Below, piece by piece: positions 1 through 12,566 of a stretch of 64,000 bases of DNA; position 1 is the stretch's first letter, and each line of letters begins with the position of its first letter. This DNA is from Bradysia coprophila (Eukaryota > Arthropoda > Insecta > Diptera > Sciaridae). The stretch lies in assembly GCF_014529535.1 (NCBI RefSeq), contig NW_023503409.1:2232390-2296389 (forward strand), in the 5' to 3' direction. The translations under genes and the position numbers were made by a program. The notes beneath the pieces are model-generated. The model worked only from the letters and a program-made list of their open reading frames with translations. It made no database searches and was not told the origin of the DNA.

Positions 1-2
1 TA

Positions 3-3000
3 ACAGCAACACTAACGGAAGAAGTGAAACCGTATAGTGAAGTTCCTGGTCCAAGGCCGTTACCAATTTTGGGGAATACGTGGAGGTGAGATTTATAATT
101 TCACCTTTTTTATGAAAACATTTTTCCGATTGAAGAAAATTATGTAAATTTGGTCAATAATACTATTCTTGTAATTACTCTGACCTCTACATATCGAACA
201 TAAAAACAATTAGATTTTATCGAATTTCTGTACCGTGTAACACAGTTTATCGTTTCAATATCAAACTTTTTAGCGACTGTTGTGCTAACGCGTGTCGTTA
301 TGATTTTTTATTACCTTCACTATTACGAAGAAAAAAAAATTTACACAAAATTCGTAAGCTGAATTACTTAGATGAATGAATTTGGTGATGGGATATACAC
401 ATCGCGCATCAGTACCCAACAAAAATGTGTGACAAAATTACAAAATAATAAAAATGCTTTCATTCATTTCCAAATTATTAACAGCTACGTTGTGTACACA
501 AAATTATTATTGTGTTAAGGACAATGTAATATGAAATATACTCAATTATTTATTCCAACAAAAACTATTTGAAATCGCTGCCGTGCAAAATGTGGAATTG
601 TGTATGCTGCAGAATTTAAATTAATGATTTATTATACACAGTGTTGGACACGTTGAGGAAAAAAAAACATACACAGGTGTAACGGGTGTAACTCTTTAAC
701 TTCTACCTTGACGATTACATCTTTCACGCAAATTAATTTTACTTCTTGTGCATCGATTTAGAACGTGATCAATGATCATTGTTAGATTCTTCTTCGTTTT
801 TAGCAAATTTTAACATCTCATGTTAAACGGTAATTGAGAGGGAAACCCGAAACTCTATCGCCCATAGCCCATACAAAATCGAATTTTTATTAGAAAGGAA
901 AACGTTTTACTTTCTGAAACTAATTCGAGTCATAGGGGAATGTCCATAAACGACGTAGAGGTTTTTTTTAAGCTTCTTTATTTGTTTGAAAGAACTAATA
1001 ATAATAAATTTAAAAAAAGTCAGTTTTAGGATGAAAAGTGTGATTTGAAATACCTTCTACCATAGTAGAATGCTTTATAACTCATGAAGCAAATGATTTT
1101 GGATCGATCTGTTGAAAATACACGTATCGAAAGAAGTACAAGATTCGATAATTTTTTTTGATGATTTGTTTGTTATTTGTGAATGGTTAATATGTGCAGA
1201 TGACATGATGGATTCTTAAAATACAATCGCTAAAATTTACGATATATGTAATGATTTATGATGTTCAAATTACCGTATTTGATCAATTGCCCTCATGATT
1301 TACTTTTTTAGATTTTTTTATTTGCGCGGAGTTTATTAGAAGCGCACACACGAATATTTAATTTACAATAATTCTGAGTTTCCGCGAAATCATTCTTTTG
1401 TGTTATCGAATGCCCAACAAGAGGCGTAGTGTGGTTTTACCCAATTACTACTTCTACCTAAACTCTAAGCAGATGTGATAATTAATCTAAATGTTGCACT
1501 TTACGCCCATACGATAAACATAATTTAAATTTAAATTTCCATATCAAAAAAACAAAATTATGGTTGGAACACAAGACAAACATATACCGATTCGTTCTCC
1601 TTTTTGTTTACGATAAATAATTTCAAATGCGTCGTGATTAATGAACCGCCCCTGAGGTATTCCGTTCAGTTGTTTTTTAGTTGTGAATTTAGAAAACTGT
1701 TACTTTAATTGAGATTCGTAATTCATTTTTAATTATAAAACATTTGCGCATAGTTTTTTGACTATAAATTCCTACACTTTCACTCACTTATTAACTTCCA
1801 AAAAAATACCATTTATACAACGTGTTACTTTTCCTATCAGTCTCTCTGTGGTGGTAACTATAACAACAAAACAGTGACAAGTCAATCGATCATTCATTGA
1901 TTCAGTCATTCATTCATTCATAAAAAAGAAACATTATGTTACAACCTCAACACATTGATTTGATTCTCAACATAAACCTTAAAATAAAACCATAAACGAA
2001 AAAAAACTTTCTTTTCGTCTGCAGGTTAATGCCGATTATCGGACAATATCAAATATCAGATATAGCTCGTGTATCTTACATTTTACACGAAAGGTGGGGT
2101 CGCATCGTAAGACTGGGTGGTTTACTTGGTAAGTGATAATTTAGCAGAGATTTTTCTCAGGTTATTTTTCACTGAACTGCTAATCAATCAATTTACTTAG
2201 GTCGACCTGATTTATTGTTTGTTTACGATGCTGATGAAATCGAAAAGGTATGTAAACAATCTTCACTCGTCTTCGGCATAAATCACATAAACATTGTTTT
2301 GTGTAGTGATTTGTTATTACCTTGAAACCATTAGCAAATCATAGAATTGTTGGTGCGCAAAAAGTTCATCATCGGTAGGATTATTATAATTTTTACTTAA
2401 CGAGTGAGCACTTAAATATTATCTGAAAATAAGAATGTGACTGAGTTACATAAATGTCTCCCCGTCGTCATAAAAAGATGCGCTCACAGTGCAATTAACA
2501 ATTTGTTGTCGTAATGATGATAAATCAAACTCACACAGTTATGTTATTCGCACGATCAACCATCTGTAGTATTAAGCAATGAAAGTGCAAAACAGGTATG
2601 GTCTATTGTCCGCCTGGAGTTTATGTCGATTTTCGTACTTAAACGCACTCATTTTCATATTATTTTGACATAAAATGTGAGGGCGTTTAAGACGAATTCG
2701 CCGATCGACCATACCTGTTCTAGACTTTCATTAGTATTAAGAATGATAAAGATATAAACTTTGGTATTAAACTCGATTTTAGTGTTATAGAAACGAAGGA
2801 GCGACACCATTTCGGCCATCCATGCCATGTCTGGTGCGATACAAAGGAGCTGTAAGAAAGGATTTTTTCGGAGATCTTCCTGGCGTTGTCGGAGTGTAAG
2901 ATAATTTCAATTCGCTACTACAATCAGGCAATAAAAGTTATTTTTCCACTTTAGGCATGGTGAACAATGGCGAGAGTTTCGCTCCCGTGTTCAAAAGCCA

Positions 3001-4374
3001 GTATTACAATTATCAACAGTACGACGGTATGTGCAACCGTTGGAAGAAGTTACGAATTACTTTATTGAACGATGCGAACAAATGTTAGATGAAAATAAGG
3101 AATTGCCAGACGATTTCGACAATGAGATCCACAAATGGTCATTGGAATGTAAAAGCGATGAATAATTTGCACTAAAATCAAGGGCCTTGAATTTGCCTTT
3201 TTCTGTAGGTATTGGACGTGTTGCTTTGGACACCCGGTTAGGTTGTCTGGATCCGAATCTAGACCCGAATTCCGAGCCTCAACAGATTATCAATGCGGCT
3301 AAATATGCACTGCGAAATGTGGCAACACTTGAACTGAAATTCCCAATTTGGCGATACATTCCAACACCACTTTGGACGAAATATGTGAACAATATGAACT
3401 ACTTCGTTGAAATTTGTATGAAATACATCCAAAGTGCAACCGAAAAAATGAAATCGATGACTGCCGAAGAGAGGGCTGCTCTTGGTGAACCGTCGCTGTT
3501 GCAGAAAGTCATCACAAGCGAAAAGAACGAAAAAATTGCGTGTATTATGGCATTGGATCTTATTTTAGTGGGGATTGATACGGTTTGTTAAAGCTTTTCT
3601 AACTCATCTTGAGTTTCCTGCTTCATTCAAAATTTCTTTCGTTTGCAGATTTCTATGGCAGTCTGCTCAATTTTATATCAACTAGCTACACGACCACGGG
3701 AACAGGAATTGGTTTACGAGGAATTGAAAAGAGTTTTCCCGAATCCGGAGACACCATTATCGATTAATCTTCTAGATCAGTGTCACTACTTGAAGGCTTT
3801 CATAAAAGAGGTTTTTCGGTGAGTTTGACATACCATTCATCTTACATCTTGAAACCAACTTATTCGTGAGCTCGATATCTAAAACAAATGCACTTGCAGA
3901 ATGTACTCGACAGTTATTGGCAACGGACGTACGCTACAAGAAGACACAGTCATCTGCGGTTACAATATACCAAAAGGAATACAAGTGGTTTTTCCAACTA
4001 TTGTAACCGGCACAATGGAGAATTACTGCACAAATGCTAACAAATTTAAGCCGGAAAGATGGTTAAAAATGAATCAAGGTGGTAGTGGGGAACACATCCA
4101 TCCATTTGCATCGCTACCGTACGGATATGGAGCCCGAATGTGTTTGGGTAGACGTTTTGCTGATTTAGAAATGCAAATTTTATTAGCTAAGGTACAGTGA
4201 TCTCATCGTATACAGAAAGTTGTTTAATTTAACGTTTGTCGTAATTGTTTTCGTTTGTAGTTACTGAGATCATACAAACTGGAATATCACCACGAACCAT
4301 TAGATTATGCTGTTACGTTTATGTACGCGCCGGATGGCAAATTAAAATTTAAGATGAACAAACGCAATGATTAA
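3..4374 (+). CDS. Mitochondrial-type cytochrome P450, CYP301-like (5' partial)
   Basis: Haem-thiolate monooxygenase of the mitochondrial clan, expected to accept electrons from adrenodoxin. Exons: 3-85, 2025-2128, 2201-2247, 2783-2895, 2955-3148, 3209-3582, 3649-3818, 3900-4191, 4261-4374, about 496 codons. The upstream exon with the start Met and mitochondrial presequence lies outside the window. Visible motifs: proline-rich hinge VPGPRPLPILGNTW; I-helix VGIDT; K-helix ExxR as EVFR; PERW; haem loop GYGARMCLGRR with the ligand Cys. The blocks GQYQISDIARVS and DTRLGCLDPNLDP resemble CYP301 more than CYP12, from memory of the family. CYP301A1 is linked to cuticle formation in Drosophila. Whether this is the A1 or B1 lineage or a diverged paralogue is unresolved. 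The first intron is about 1.9 kb and the fourth-exon upstream intron holds a MITE. Confidence 0.9.
2577..2732. mobile_element. MITE with 9-bp target duplication (family A), in a P450 intron
   Basis: A 156-bp element with terminal inverted repeats. The left end reads CAATGAAAGT then AACAGGTATGGTC, and the right end is its near reverse complement. It is flanked on both sides by an exact AGTATTAAG duplication (2568-2576 and 2733-2741). A 9-bp duplication is typical of Mutator-like transposons, so this is probably a non-autonomous MULE derivative. It has no coding capacity. A diverged relative sits at about 40514-40670. Confidence 0.75.
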
Positions 4375-7300
4375 AACTTTTAAACTTGATTTGGTTATGC
4401 ATATATTTCTAAATAAAAATTTGTATTTTATTTTTACGAAAAAGAAACTCGGCAATTCAATTATTCACCCTGAGCTGAGATCTATTTCATTAAATAAATA
4501 TTAGGCAAAATTCCAAATCTTACCGGCGAGGCAGGTAAGTAACACAATTACCGTATTTGTCTTCTGGTGTAAGCCTGTTATTGGTAATTTCAATTACCTA
4601 ATTTACCGATGTAATTACCGAAATTACCATATTTACTGACAAAATTACCAAAAAGTAAGTTTGGTAATTTTTTCAGTAAATTCGGTTCTGCAGTAGAACA
4701 TACAACCTAAGTTCTATTGTTCAAAGAGTTGTGACGTGATTCACATACATTAGACTGTTTTCAATCTCCGCATTGCTTACCCGTGAACTGATAGATTTGC
4801 AAATTTGGACGGACTCTCTCGTAGTTTTTTTGTCCTTACGTAGATCACTTTAATGTTATCATCCGTACCGAATTGGACGAAACAAAATTCTCACATACTT
4901 TGCCGAATAAAAATCAATTTTTAATTATTTCCACTCATCCTCGATTTTCTGTCACTACTGGCAATCTTGTTACAAAATGTTACACTATTTTTGATAAGTT
5001 CTTCCATAAACAGTCACAAAAACAATTTCATCCTGGAACAGGACCAATAATAAGTGCGATAAAGGATTTGCAAGGGGTTACTAAAGTCACACTAAGATTA
5101 TCTTCGGTATTTATGTGATTTTCTTCATTGCATAAAACGTTGTATGCAACACGAATCTCGGTTTCGCCTCGGATCGGCAATCTGACATCTAGTGCGATAA
5201 TATACCTTCATACGATTCTTGTTACATAAATAACTAATATCACACGAAAAAGCTTTCGTAAATGTAAATTGAATTTATTACTTCATAGGTTGTGTTATAA
5301 TCTTTCACACACGGCAAACATATTAGCCATTTTACTCTCGGAGGAATCTATTACGTCATTTGATATAAGTATTTTCAAAGCATCAGCAGTTTTGCTATCG
5401 GATGGATTACCCCATTTGATCTAAATATTTTCAAGTGATTGATTTCAAATTTACTATATTAATCAGAGCTTGTCGTTTATTCCTGCAGGCGTGATGATAG
5501 TCGTCCGTTGTAACAATGAAATCCGTTAATATTCATTTTGAGTGCGAGAATATTTATTCGATGAAAGTTTAGAATTGCTACAGTACATGAAATCATGTTC
5601 CTAACTTATGCCCAAACTGGAATTTTACGTGTTTGATATGTTGTCAACCTCGTCTTCGCCCCGGGTTAGTAATTTTCATATCTACTGCTCAAAATTTTCA
5701 CTTAGGCACGTACGTGTTATAGAAATAGCTATATTAATCAGACTTCTTCACATAGTTAAGCCGTTAGTTAAGTTGATTACAGACGACATAGGAAAAAAAT
5801 TAATTCAAAATCAATGCTTTGTAAAGTATAAAAGCCTTACGGTATGGTTTTTATTTGTGTTAATATTCATATTGTAAACGCCTAAATTGCGACTACCAAA
5901 GTATTTCCTTTGTGCTGACTTTATGGCATATGAATGATCGTTAATTTGAAAATGAAATTTATTTCCCTGCATTTAAGTATTTCCGGCGGAATGAAATGAT
6001 CTATTCAATTATTATTTTGTTCAACGACGATTGACACCACTCAACGCCGATAAAATATGATGAAAAGTATAAGTAAATGATCTGTGCGTGAATTGAAATT
6101 AGATGGTTAAATTTTGTACGTGACTATCGTGCCCATTTAAAGAAAATAAAATAGCTTACAAAGTAACACGTTTTCATATAAGCCAATAAATTAATTTATT
6201 GTTGACCAAAAATTGACAGTCATTTGATTATTGAGCCGTTTGTTTTTATAATTGTTACCAATAATTTGTTTTATGGACAATCTTTCGGACCAGCGAAATG
6301 GTAATGACCTTAAAATATACTAAAGCATACTGACCTTTACCCAATGAAAAACATAATATCGACGCCGTAATGTTTCGTTTTGGTTGCAGCACTTTCATTC
6401 AACAGTAACATTGATTTTGCAATAAATTCGATTATGTTTCCTTATTTGGTATTCTCTCCGTTGAAAGTAGTTGAGACATGTGTTCATATTAGGAATGTGT
6501 TTTTCATGAGTAATTTTTTTTCCTACTTAGTTACGATGTGTTCGACATGAAAATGTATTTTTATTGATTCAGATTGTGCATTCCAATTTGCTAAATTGAA
6601 TTGAAAATAATAAATTTTTGTTGAATCCAAATTTGATAAATTATGTCACTTGAAAGTACATATATGTGCAGTTGTGTGTTGTACTACCATTCAGGTGGTT
6701 GTTGGTATTGGAATTAAAAATGCAGAAAAATTTTCTTTCTATTAACAACATTGTAACTGCACCCTTGACGATAGTTTCGCTTTAACTCAAAGTCACTGAA
6801 ATGTTCCAAGAAACAGTTAAGCACAAGATCAAAAAATGTTTAAACTCAGCGTATTCTACGAATTTCCTTAATATTTTCTGCTCAAAATATTCCGATAAAA
6901 AGAGTAGTCACACAATTTTACTTGAAAAAAATTTGCATCAGAAAAATTGCTGCACACACTAAGTATACACCAAATTTGGCAATCAGCGGAAACCTAAGCA
7001 GCGATAACAAGTGGCACCTTGTATCAAAGCGTTGAATTTCATGATTTTTCATTTCTAAGTGTTTTGTTAATATCAGAAATTAATGGGGCTTGATAAATGG
7101 CTACCGAAAAATAGTATTTGAAAAACCACAAAATTTCCACTTGATTTGAAAACATTTTGTTTGGAATCGCAAATCGGTAACTTGATTTCTCAAATGCAGT
7201 TTTTACCATTGCCCTTCATTTATTATTATTTATGCAATGAAGACGACCTACTTGTATCCTCATTGCTACTCAAATATTACCTTCCATGTTAATACGTTTC

Positions 7301-8979
7301 TTTGTCTCCATTGGCAAAAAAAATGTATTTCCACCGAACCGATCGTCACTCAATTTGTAACGTTTAACGTTAAGCCGAAGGACGTTTACGTTGCGCGAAA
7401 ATAAGTTCTTGAACACACTGCGCAGTTCGTTACGATCATAACGAAAAATTCCTCACCAGACAAAATCATTACATTTCAGTTTTCAGTCTCTAAATGAATG
7501 CCGTGGTAGTTAATCGCTACATTAAAATTGCTCAAATTTTCTGAATATATCAGAAATCGGTAAACGTTTAATAAAACGGGTGTTGTAAACAAAATTCGGT
7601 GTTTAGTTGAATTAATTTGATTATTAAATTAGAATGGTGCAGTGAAATGTTTTTTTTTTATTATTTTTGAAGAGTAGATGATGAAACGTTGGCTTTTAGT
7701 CACTTCGTCATAAGTAAAAGTAATACACATATGCATACCCAATATCCTAATATACATAAAGACACTTCTCGTATACAGAAGAAAATATCTAAAAATAAGT
7801 GATGTTCTAGTGTGCATTTGGAAAATAACAGTGGAAACTAAAGTAATTTTTTCTTTCGCTTTTCTTATTCATAAAATATTTACCTTACAAACATTTTTCA
7901 TGAAATTTATTTGAAGAATTTTTACAAAATAAATATTTTGAGATTACTAGGCCAATCTGAATTTATAGGTTCGGATTCTATAAAAGTTAAAGTTTTCCTG
8001 CAATTCTGTTTTCTCTGTGCTGAATTTCCTCCGATTCATTTATTATGTTTGGCATCAATCAGTCACCAAACCCATCATAACAAAATCAAATAAAGTAATT
8101 AGTAATCGTTCTCGATTTTAAAAAGCAATTTGAGTTTATTGGGCTAAGTTCAAGAAGACACAAACAACACTCTTTTCTATTTTTAAACTTGTTATTTTCT
8201 ATATAAAACATTTGATAAATTAAACGTATCCTACCTGACAGTGTATGTAAGTGTGGAAGAAGCCGCTAAATTTCGGTTTTAAAATTATGATTCAAACATT
8301 TAAAAATAGTGTGATTTTGTACCGTTGCTTGAACAGCTGTCTGCTCTTTCAATGACACTTCTTTTATGATGACTAAATGCACTCAGAAGAATTTTAATTT
8401 GCTCTAAAATGTTGATAAAATTCTGTAAATTATAAAAACTAATATTATTGGTTTTTTATTAAGCGAGTTTATCACATGTTATATTGATAGTAACATATGG
8501 ATACGGATACTTTGTCCCATGTTTTAGCTTTGAATCTGTAGAAATAAGTTGAACTTCACTTCCGACATCCAAAAATTATATATTGCAAATTAAGAGTTTT
8601 TTTGGCACTGCATAACCGTTATTAATAATGAAATGAGTAGTCTTGAAAATATGTTTTTCTTCGATATTTAAAAATTGTTGGTTTTGTATTACATATAATT
8701 ACCGTCAACAATTGAAAGCTACTCTCTGCAACACGACAAAGGTATACTACACGGGTTTATAAATCAAGTGAAGAAAAGTAGAAAGTTGTTTTTCGGGTGC
8801 GAGAAAATTCAATTTTCACTTTTCTTTTCTAGGTTAATAGATAACTTTACATAATACAGGTGAGCACAAAGTCATTTTCATGCCTTGGGGCGAAAAACGC
8901 TGCAAGAGTTTGAAACAATTAAAATAAGAAAGAGTATTTAATATTTCGAACCGAATATGAAGGTGGTTCTATGTAGGTT
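4375..8979. other. Intergenic, no supported gene
   Basis: AT-rich sequence after the P450. Bases 4550-4690 are a degenerate array of short TTACC/GGTAA words. A 4873-5118 open frame lacks an ATG start and matches no family I recognise. I see no RNA gene or clear splice chain here. Confidence 0.4.
4412..4417 (+). terminator. Polyadenylation signal of the P450 gene
   Basis: AATAAA lies 38 bases after the stop codon, the expected place for a short insect 3' UTR. Confidence 0.5.
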
Positions 8980-9534
8980 CTTGTAGGTTTATAGGGTGTC
9001 CCAAAAAAAAGAATGACATGTACTACGAGCGTTTTATTATAGTCAAATCAATTGCTTGGAACCACAGGAAAGTTTAGAACCTACTTTGGACATGTATGCT
9101 CTGGCGACTGGATCTTACCAAAGACAGGCTCTTATATCCACAGGAAGAAGATTTAGTTCCTAATTGCAATTGTTTGAAATGCGCAAGAACTACATGTTGC
9201 TGCTATGGAATTATTTTCTCTTGCTGTATTTATTGCAAGGCCCATTAGAAAAAGAGGATTGCCGCAATCCGTTTTCGTTACACGATACAGCTCGAATTAA
9301 TTTTTTTGTACCGTTTTTAAATACATTTATCAAGAAACATAGAAAAAAAATACACAAAAGTGTAACAAACTGTTTTTTTCGGTTCTAAATGTCCAATATT
9401 TAGAATTTAATTGGTTTTAGTTTATCAAAATTCAAATATACAATTTCTTAAAAATTTGCGTTGCAAATTTACGTTTTTGAATTCTGATGTTCGTCATTAT
9501 ATTTTTTTTTGGGACATCCTATAAACCTACAAGC
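8980..9534. mobile_element. Non-autonomous TIR element, possibly mariner-related
   Basis: Left end CTTGTAGGTTTATAGGGTG followed by TCCCAAAAAAAA and right end (reverse complement) match over about 30 bases, enclosing 555 bp. The TATAGGGTGTCCC terminus resembles some Tc1/mariner-superfamily ends, which is a family recollection only. A 74-codon open frame inside (9164-9388) shows no transposase motif. Confidence 0.55.
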
Positions 9535-9639
9535 AAGTGTGAAATGGCTATTCTTATAGGAAATTTACCAAGGAACAATTTTTTCAGTCTGAAAACTACT
9601 AAAAAGTAGTAAAAAAGGGTAAGTTCAAAAAAATTTTTG

Positions 9640-9960
9640 ATTTTGGTCACGGTTTTGGACCACGCTTCTCCTCAGCAAAAGAGAAGTTTTTCCGAAATGC
9701 ACCCAAAAACTAAGAACGCACATCGATTCAGGGACCTATTGGGAGCTCAGAACAGCATTCAGTATAATCGGACCAGCTCCTTCCCCATACAAAATTTTTC
9801 ATTTCATGAAATTTCATACACCCCTCTGAAACCGTTTTGTCACAAAAGTTACGTGAGTGGACCTATTTTGATCGAAGTTAATTTTGATCTTATAGTCAGA
9901 GGTCATACCTTTCTAACGATACCCCACTCAATGTATTTCATGTGAGAAAAATCACTTAGT
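9640..9960. repeat. Diverged dispersed repeat related to the 49-50.5 kb element ends
   Basis: Shares an ordered series of blocks with the 150-bp terminal repeat at 49084-49233: CCGAAAATGCACCCAAAAA (here one base different), then AGGGACC, GGGAG, GGACCAG and CCCATAC in the same order. It extends into ACCTTTCTAACGATACCCC, which resembles sequence around 39690. The open frame through it is therefore repeat, not a gene. Confidence 0.5.
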
Positions 9961-12396
9961 TGACTTGAAAATTGTCGAGTAACAAAACCATTACTCATCA
10001 TTCAAATATTAAACACTGTTTGGAAGAGTCGATTTCTTGGCTTTACCATTTTGAGAAAATGTAATCGCTACTGCAAATTTCAACCTTCCACTTTTTATAT
10101 TATGATTTGGTACCAAACATAACGAAATGAGAAATTGAAGAGCTTTAAGAGTTTTATTTTAGATTGATTTTAGGCAGATTTCATACCTAAAGACCACTCA
10201 TAATGTAATTGAATTATCCTTTCGTTTTGAAAAATCGCGACTCTGACGCGTATTTCCAACGTCGTTATGGTCGTTACGCAAATAGGCTCGTTTAGCAAAT
10301 TTACTAAAAAAAGCCTTCCGTATGCGTTAAGATATAGTTGATTTATGACATCGAGTGCAAAGTACTTTATTAGTCTCTACAACACCCAGAAAAAGAAACT
10401 TCAGACAATACTCCGTGTATGTGTAAAATTCATCGAAACGGTATGATATACATCATTGACATATATGATACATGGACAATCACAATGTTTTCTATACGTG
10501 GGACACGTTGAAACCGTAGTTATGTATTTCGATTGTCAGACTTGAATATTCTTGTGCTACGTATTGTAGTGATGTATGTGGAATGTGAATAACTTACGGG
10601 TGGGACGGAAATTAAACGCACATCATGTATGTTTAACGTATATAGTGGATGTTGGTCTTAAACATTGAATTTGGATTATATTTATTTATAGTTCTCAACA
10701 CGAAGAAGATCAATTACAAAATTGTTATTTATTAAATTAGAGAAATCTCGACAAAATAATTTCATTTTTTGTGAAGTAGTTTTATTTCGTAATCATATCA
10801 GAAAGTTGTTTAAGTTGGAATTATCTGAAATTGATTCACTTGGAAGGGTTGACATTTGGGGTTTAGCAAAATGTCAGGATTTCGCCCATTTCAAGGGAAT
10901 GCGATAAGCATTTTGATAATCCATAACTATCTTGCCATCAAGTCGACTTAAATTCAATTATGTTAAAAAACGACATATAATTATTTATGTGCGATACTTT
11001 ATAACGTTCTATGCGTTACGCCACACACGTATATGGCTTTTAAAGGACGCTCCAACAATAAGAAATGTCAACCAACACCGCAATATTAGAAAGATCATTG
11101 GCTCATGATCCAGAGGTCCCCAGTTCAATTCCCAAAGAAAGTCAATTTTTAATTTGAGATATTTGTTACCAATAGCTGCTAAAATACATAATAACTGCTA
11201 TAAGCTGCTAATATTGGTGTCTACCGTAGATGAATTCAATAAAATTTTATATTTTTAAATCTTTGTGGAAGAGAAATACTTCTCGCACGTATTATATTCG
11301 AGCCGGCTGTATAACTGCCTTACCACACTTTTTAACAGGGGGCACGAATGATATACGCATAGCACGTAGGAAATTTTGCTCAGTGTAGATGTGTAATTTT
11401 GATATATAATTACACCGAGATTCATACAACGTTTTATGCCACAGAGGCATCTAAAGTTTGCAAATTTTGCATATTATGATGCTGAGTGGCATAAGTAATT
11501 TATAAACTGCTACAGGAAGCGTTAAAATTTTGTTACTTCTTTCGTTTAAATTGTTGAAAATAACATCAAAAGCCTTTCTTGATGTCCTTGTCATTGTTTC
11601 AAAAAAATGTATTTTCATCTTCATAAGGAAACGTACATAATATTCCTTTAGCACTTAAGTCGATAAAAGAATTTGAACAACAGAATTGCTTACACTGCCC
11701 AGCCCAGTAATCATGCTTACGTAATACGTGAACGCTCTCCTATCAAATTAAGAAAATCATTCAGAGAATCGTAAGAAAAATCCACATTCTGAACTTATCA
11801 CTCACTGCTATTTCCATGAATGAGTTTGGTATACCGTTACGTCCATAACAAGAGAATCGTAATAGAAGATGTCAGTGTTACCAACGCACTGTGCTAAAGT
11901 ATTTGAATAGGTCAGACTAGTCTCACTAGTAGAATTTTTAAATTCTGCTAATTCAGCCAACCACGATTCCATTACAGAACGTTGAAAGGATCTGATTCTT
12001 CTCGTTCCATAAATGTGGGATGAAAATCAAAAAAAAAGTGTGGAGATGCCCTAGTCAGATGCAGTCTACTTCTATGGTCAGATCGGTCAGATGCATACAC
12101 ATGCAACAACAGTGTTCCATGTAATTTCACATTTCACATTACATGACCTTGATGTAATTATAGTAAAAATACTCTATTTGATATGGGCAATATTCTACTA
12201 TGCTAGGTGCCTTGATATAAAGATTAGTGAAAAATAATAAATCCCACAAATATCCATCCATGCCATAAAACTGCAGTTTTTCATCCCAAAACTATGCTAA
12301 CGAATGTTTTTCTTTTGACAGGTTGCATTGCAGGCGTTTCAATAAATAAATAAACATCATAGAGATATGCACACCAACTGCCTGCTCACAACATCG
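9961..12396. other. Intergenic upstream of filamin
   Basis: No coding exon recognised. Around 11090-11140 there is a degenerate tRNA-like 3' half (CTCATGA loop followed by a B-box-like GTTCAATTC), probably a remnant of a tRNA-derived SINE. A hairpin repeat occupies 11416-11496. Confidence 0.35.
11416..11496 (+). repeat. Dispersed hairpin repeat, copy 1
   Basis: About 80 bp shared with 61830-61911 on the same strand. It folds into a stem with TTATGCCAC and GCATC in the left arm pairing with GATGC and GTGGCATAA in the right arm, around a loop of about 30 bases. In the other copy the paired positions change together (see findings). Confidence 0.55.
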
Positions 12397-12404
12397 TATA
12401 TAAA
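12397..12404 (+). promoter_or_regulatory. Candidate TATA box upstream of filamin
   Basis: TATATAAA 170 bases before the filamin start codon. No convincing TCAGT initiator follows at the expected distance, so this is only a candidate. Filamin genes can use several promoters. Confidence 0.25.
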
Positions 12405-12566
12405 CCAGCTATACTGAACCACATACCTATTTTTTGTGTGATAAAAAAAACCTGTTATACATTGAGCGAAGATTATCGTTGTGTGTTTTTTTGTTGCAAT
12501 ATAAAAAAGCAGAATTTTGATCGAAATTTAAATTTATACAATCAAATAAAAAAAAAATCGGTAAGC

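Noticed and set aside
4873-5118. 81-codon frame after the P450
   Set aside because: No ATG, no splice context and no confident family.
9637-9945. 102-codon frame
   Set aside because: Falls within a dispersed repeat related to the ends of the 49-50.5 kb element.
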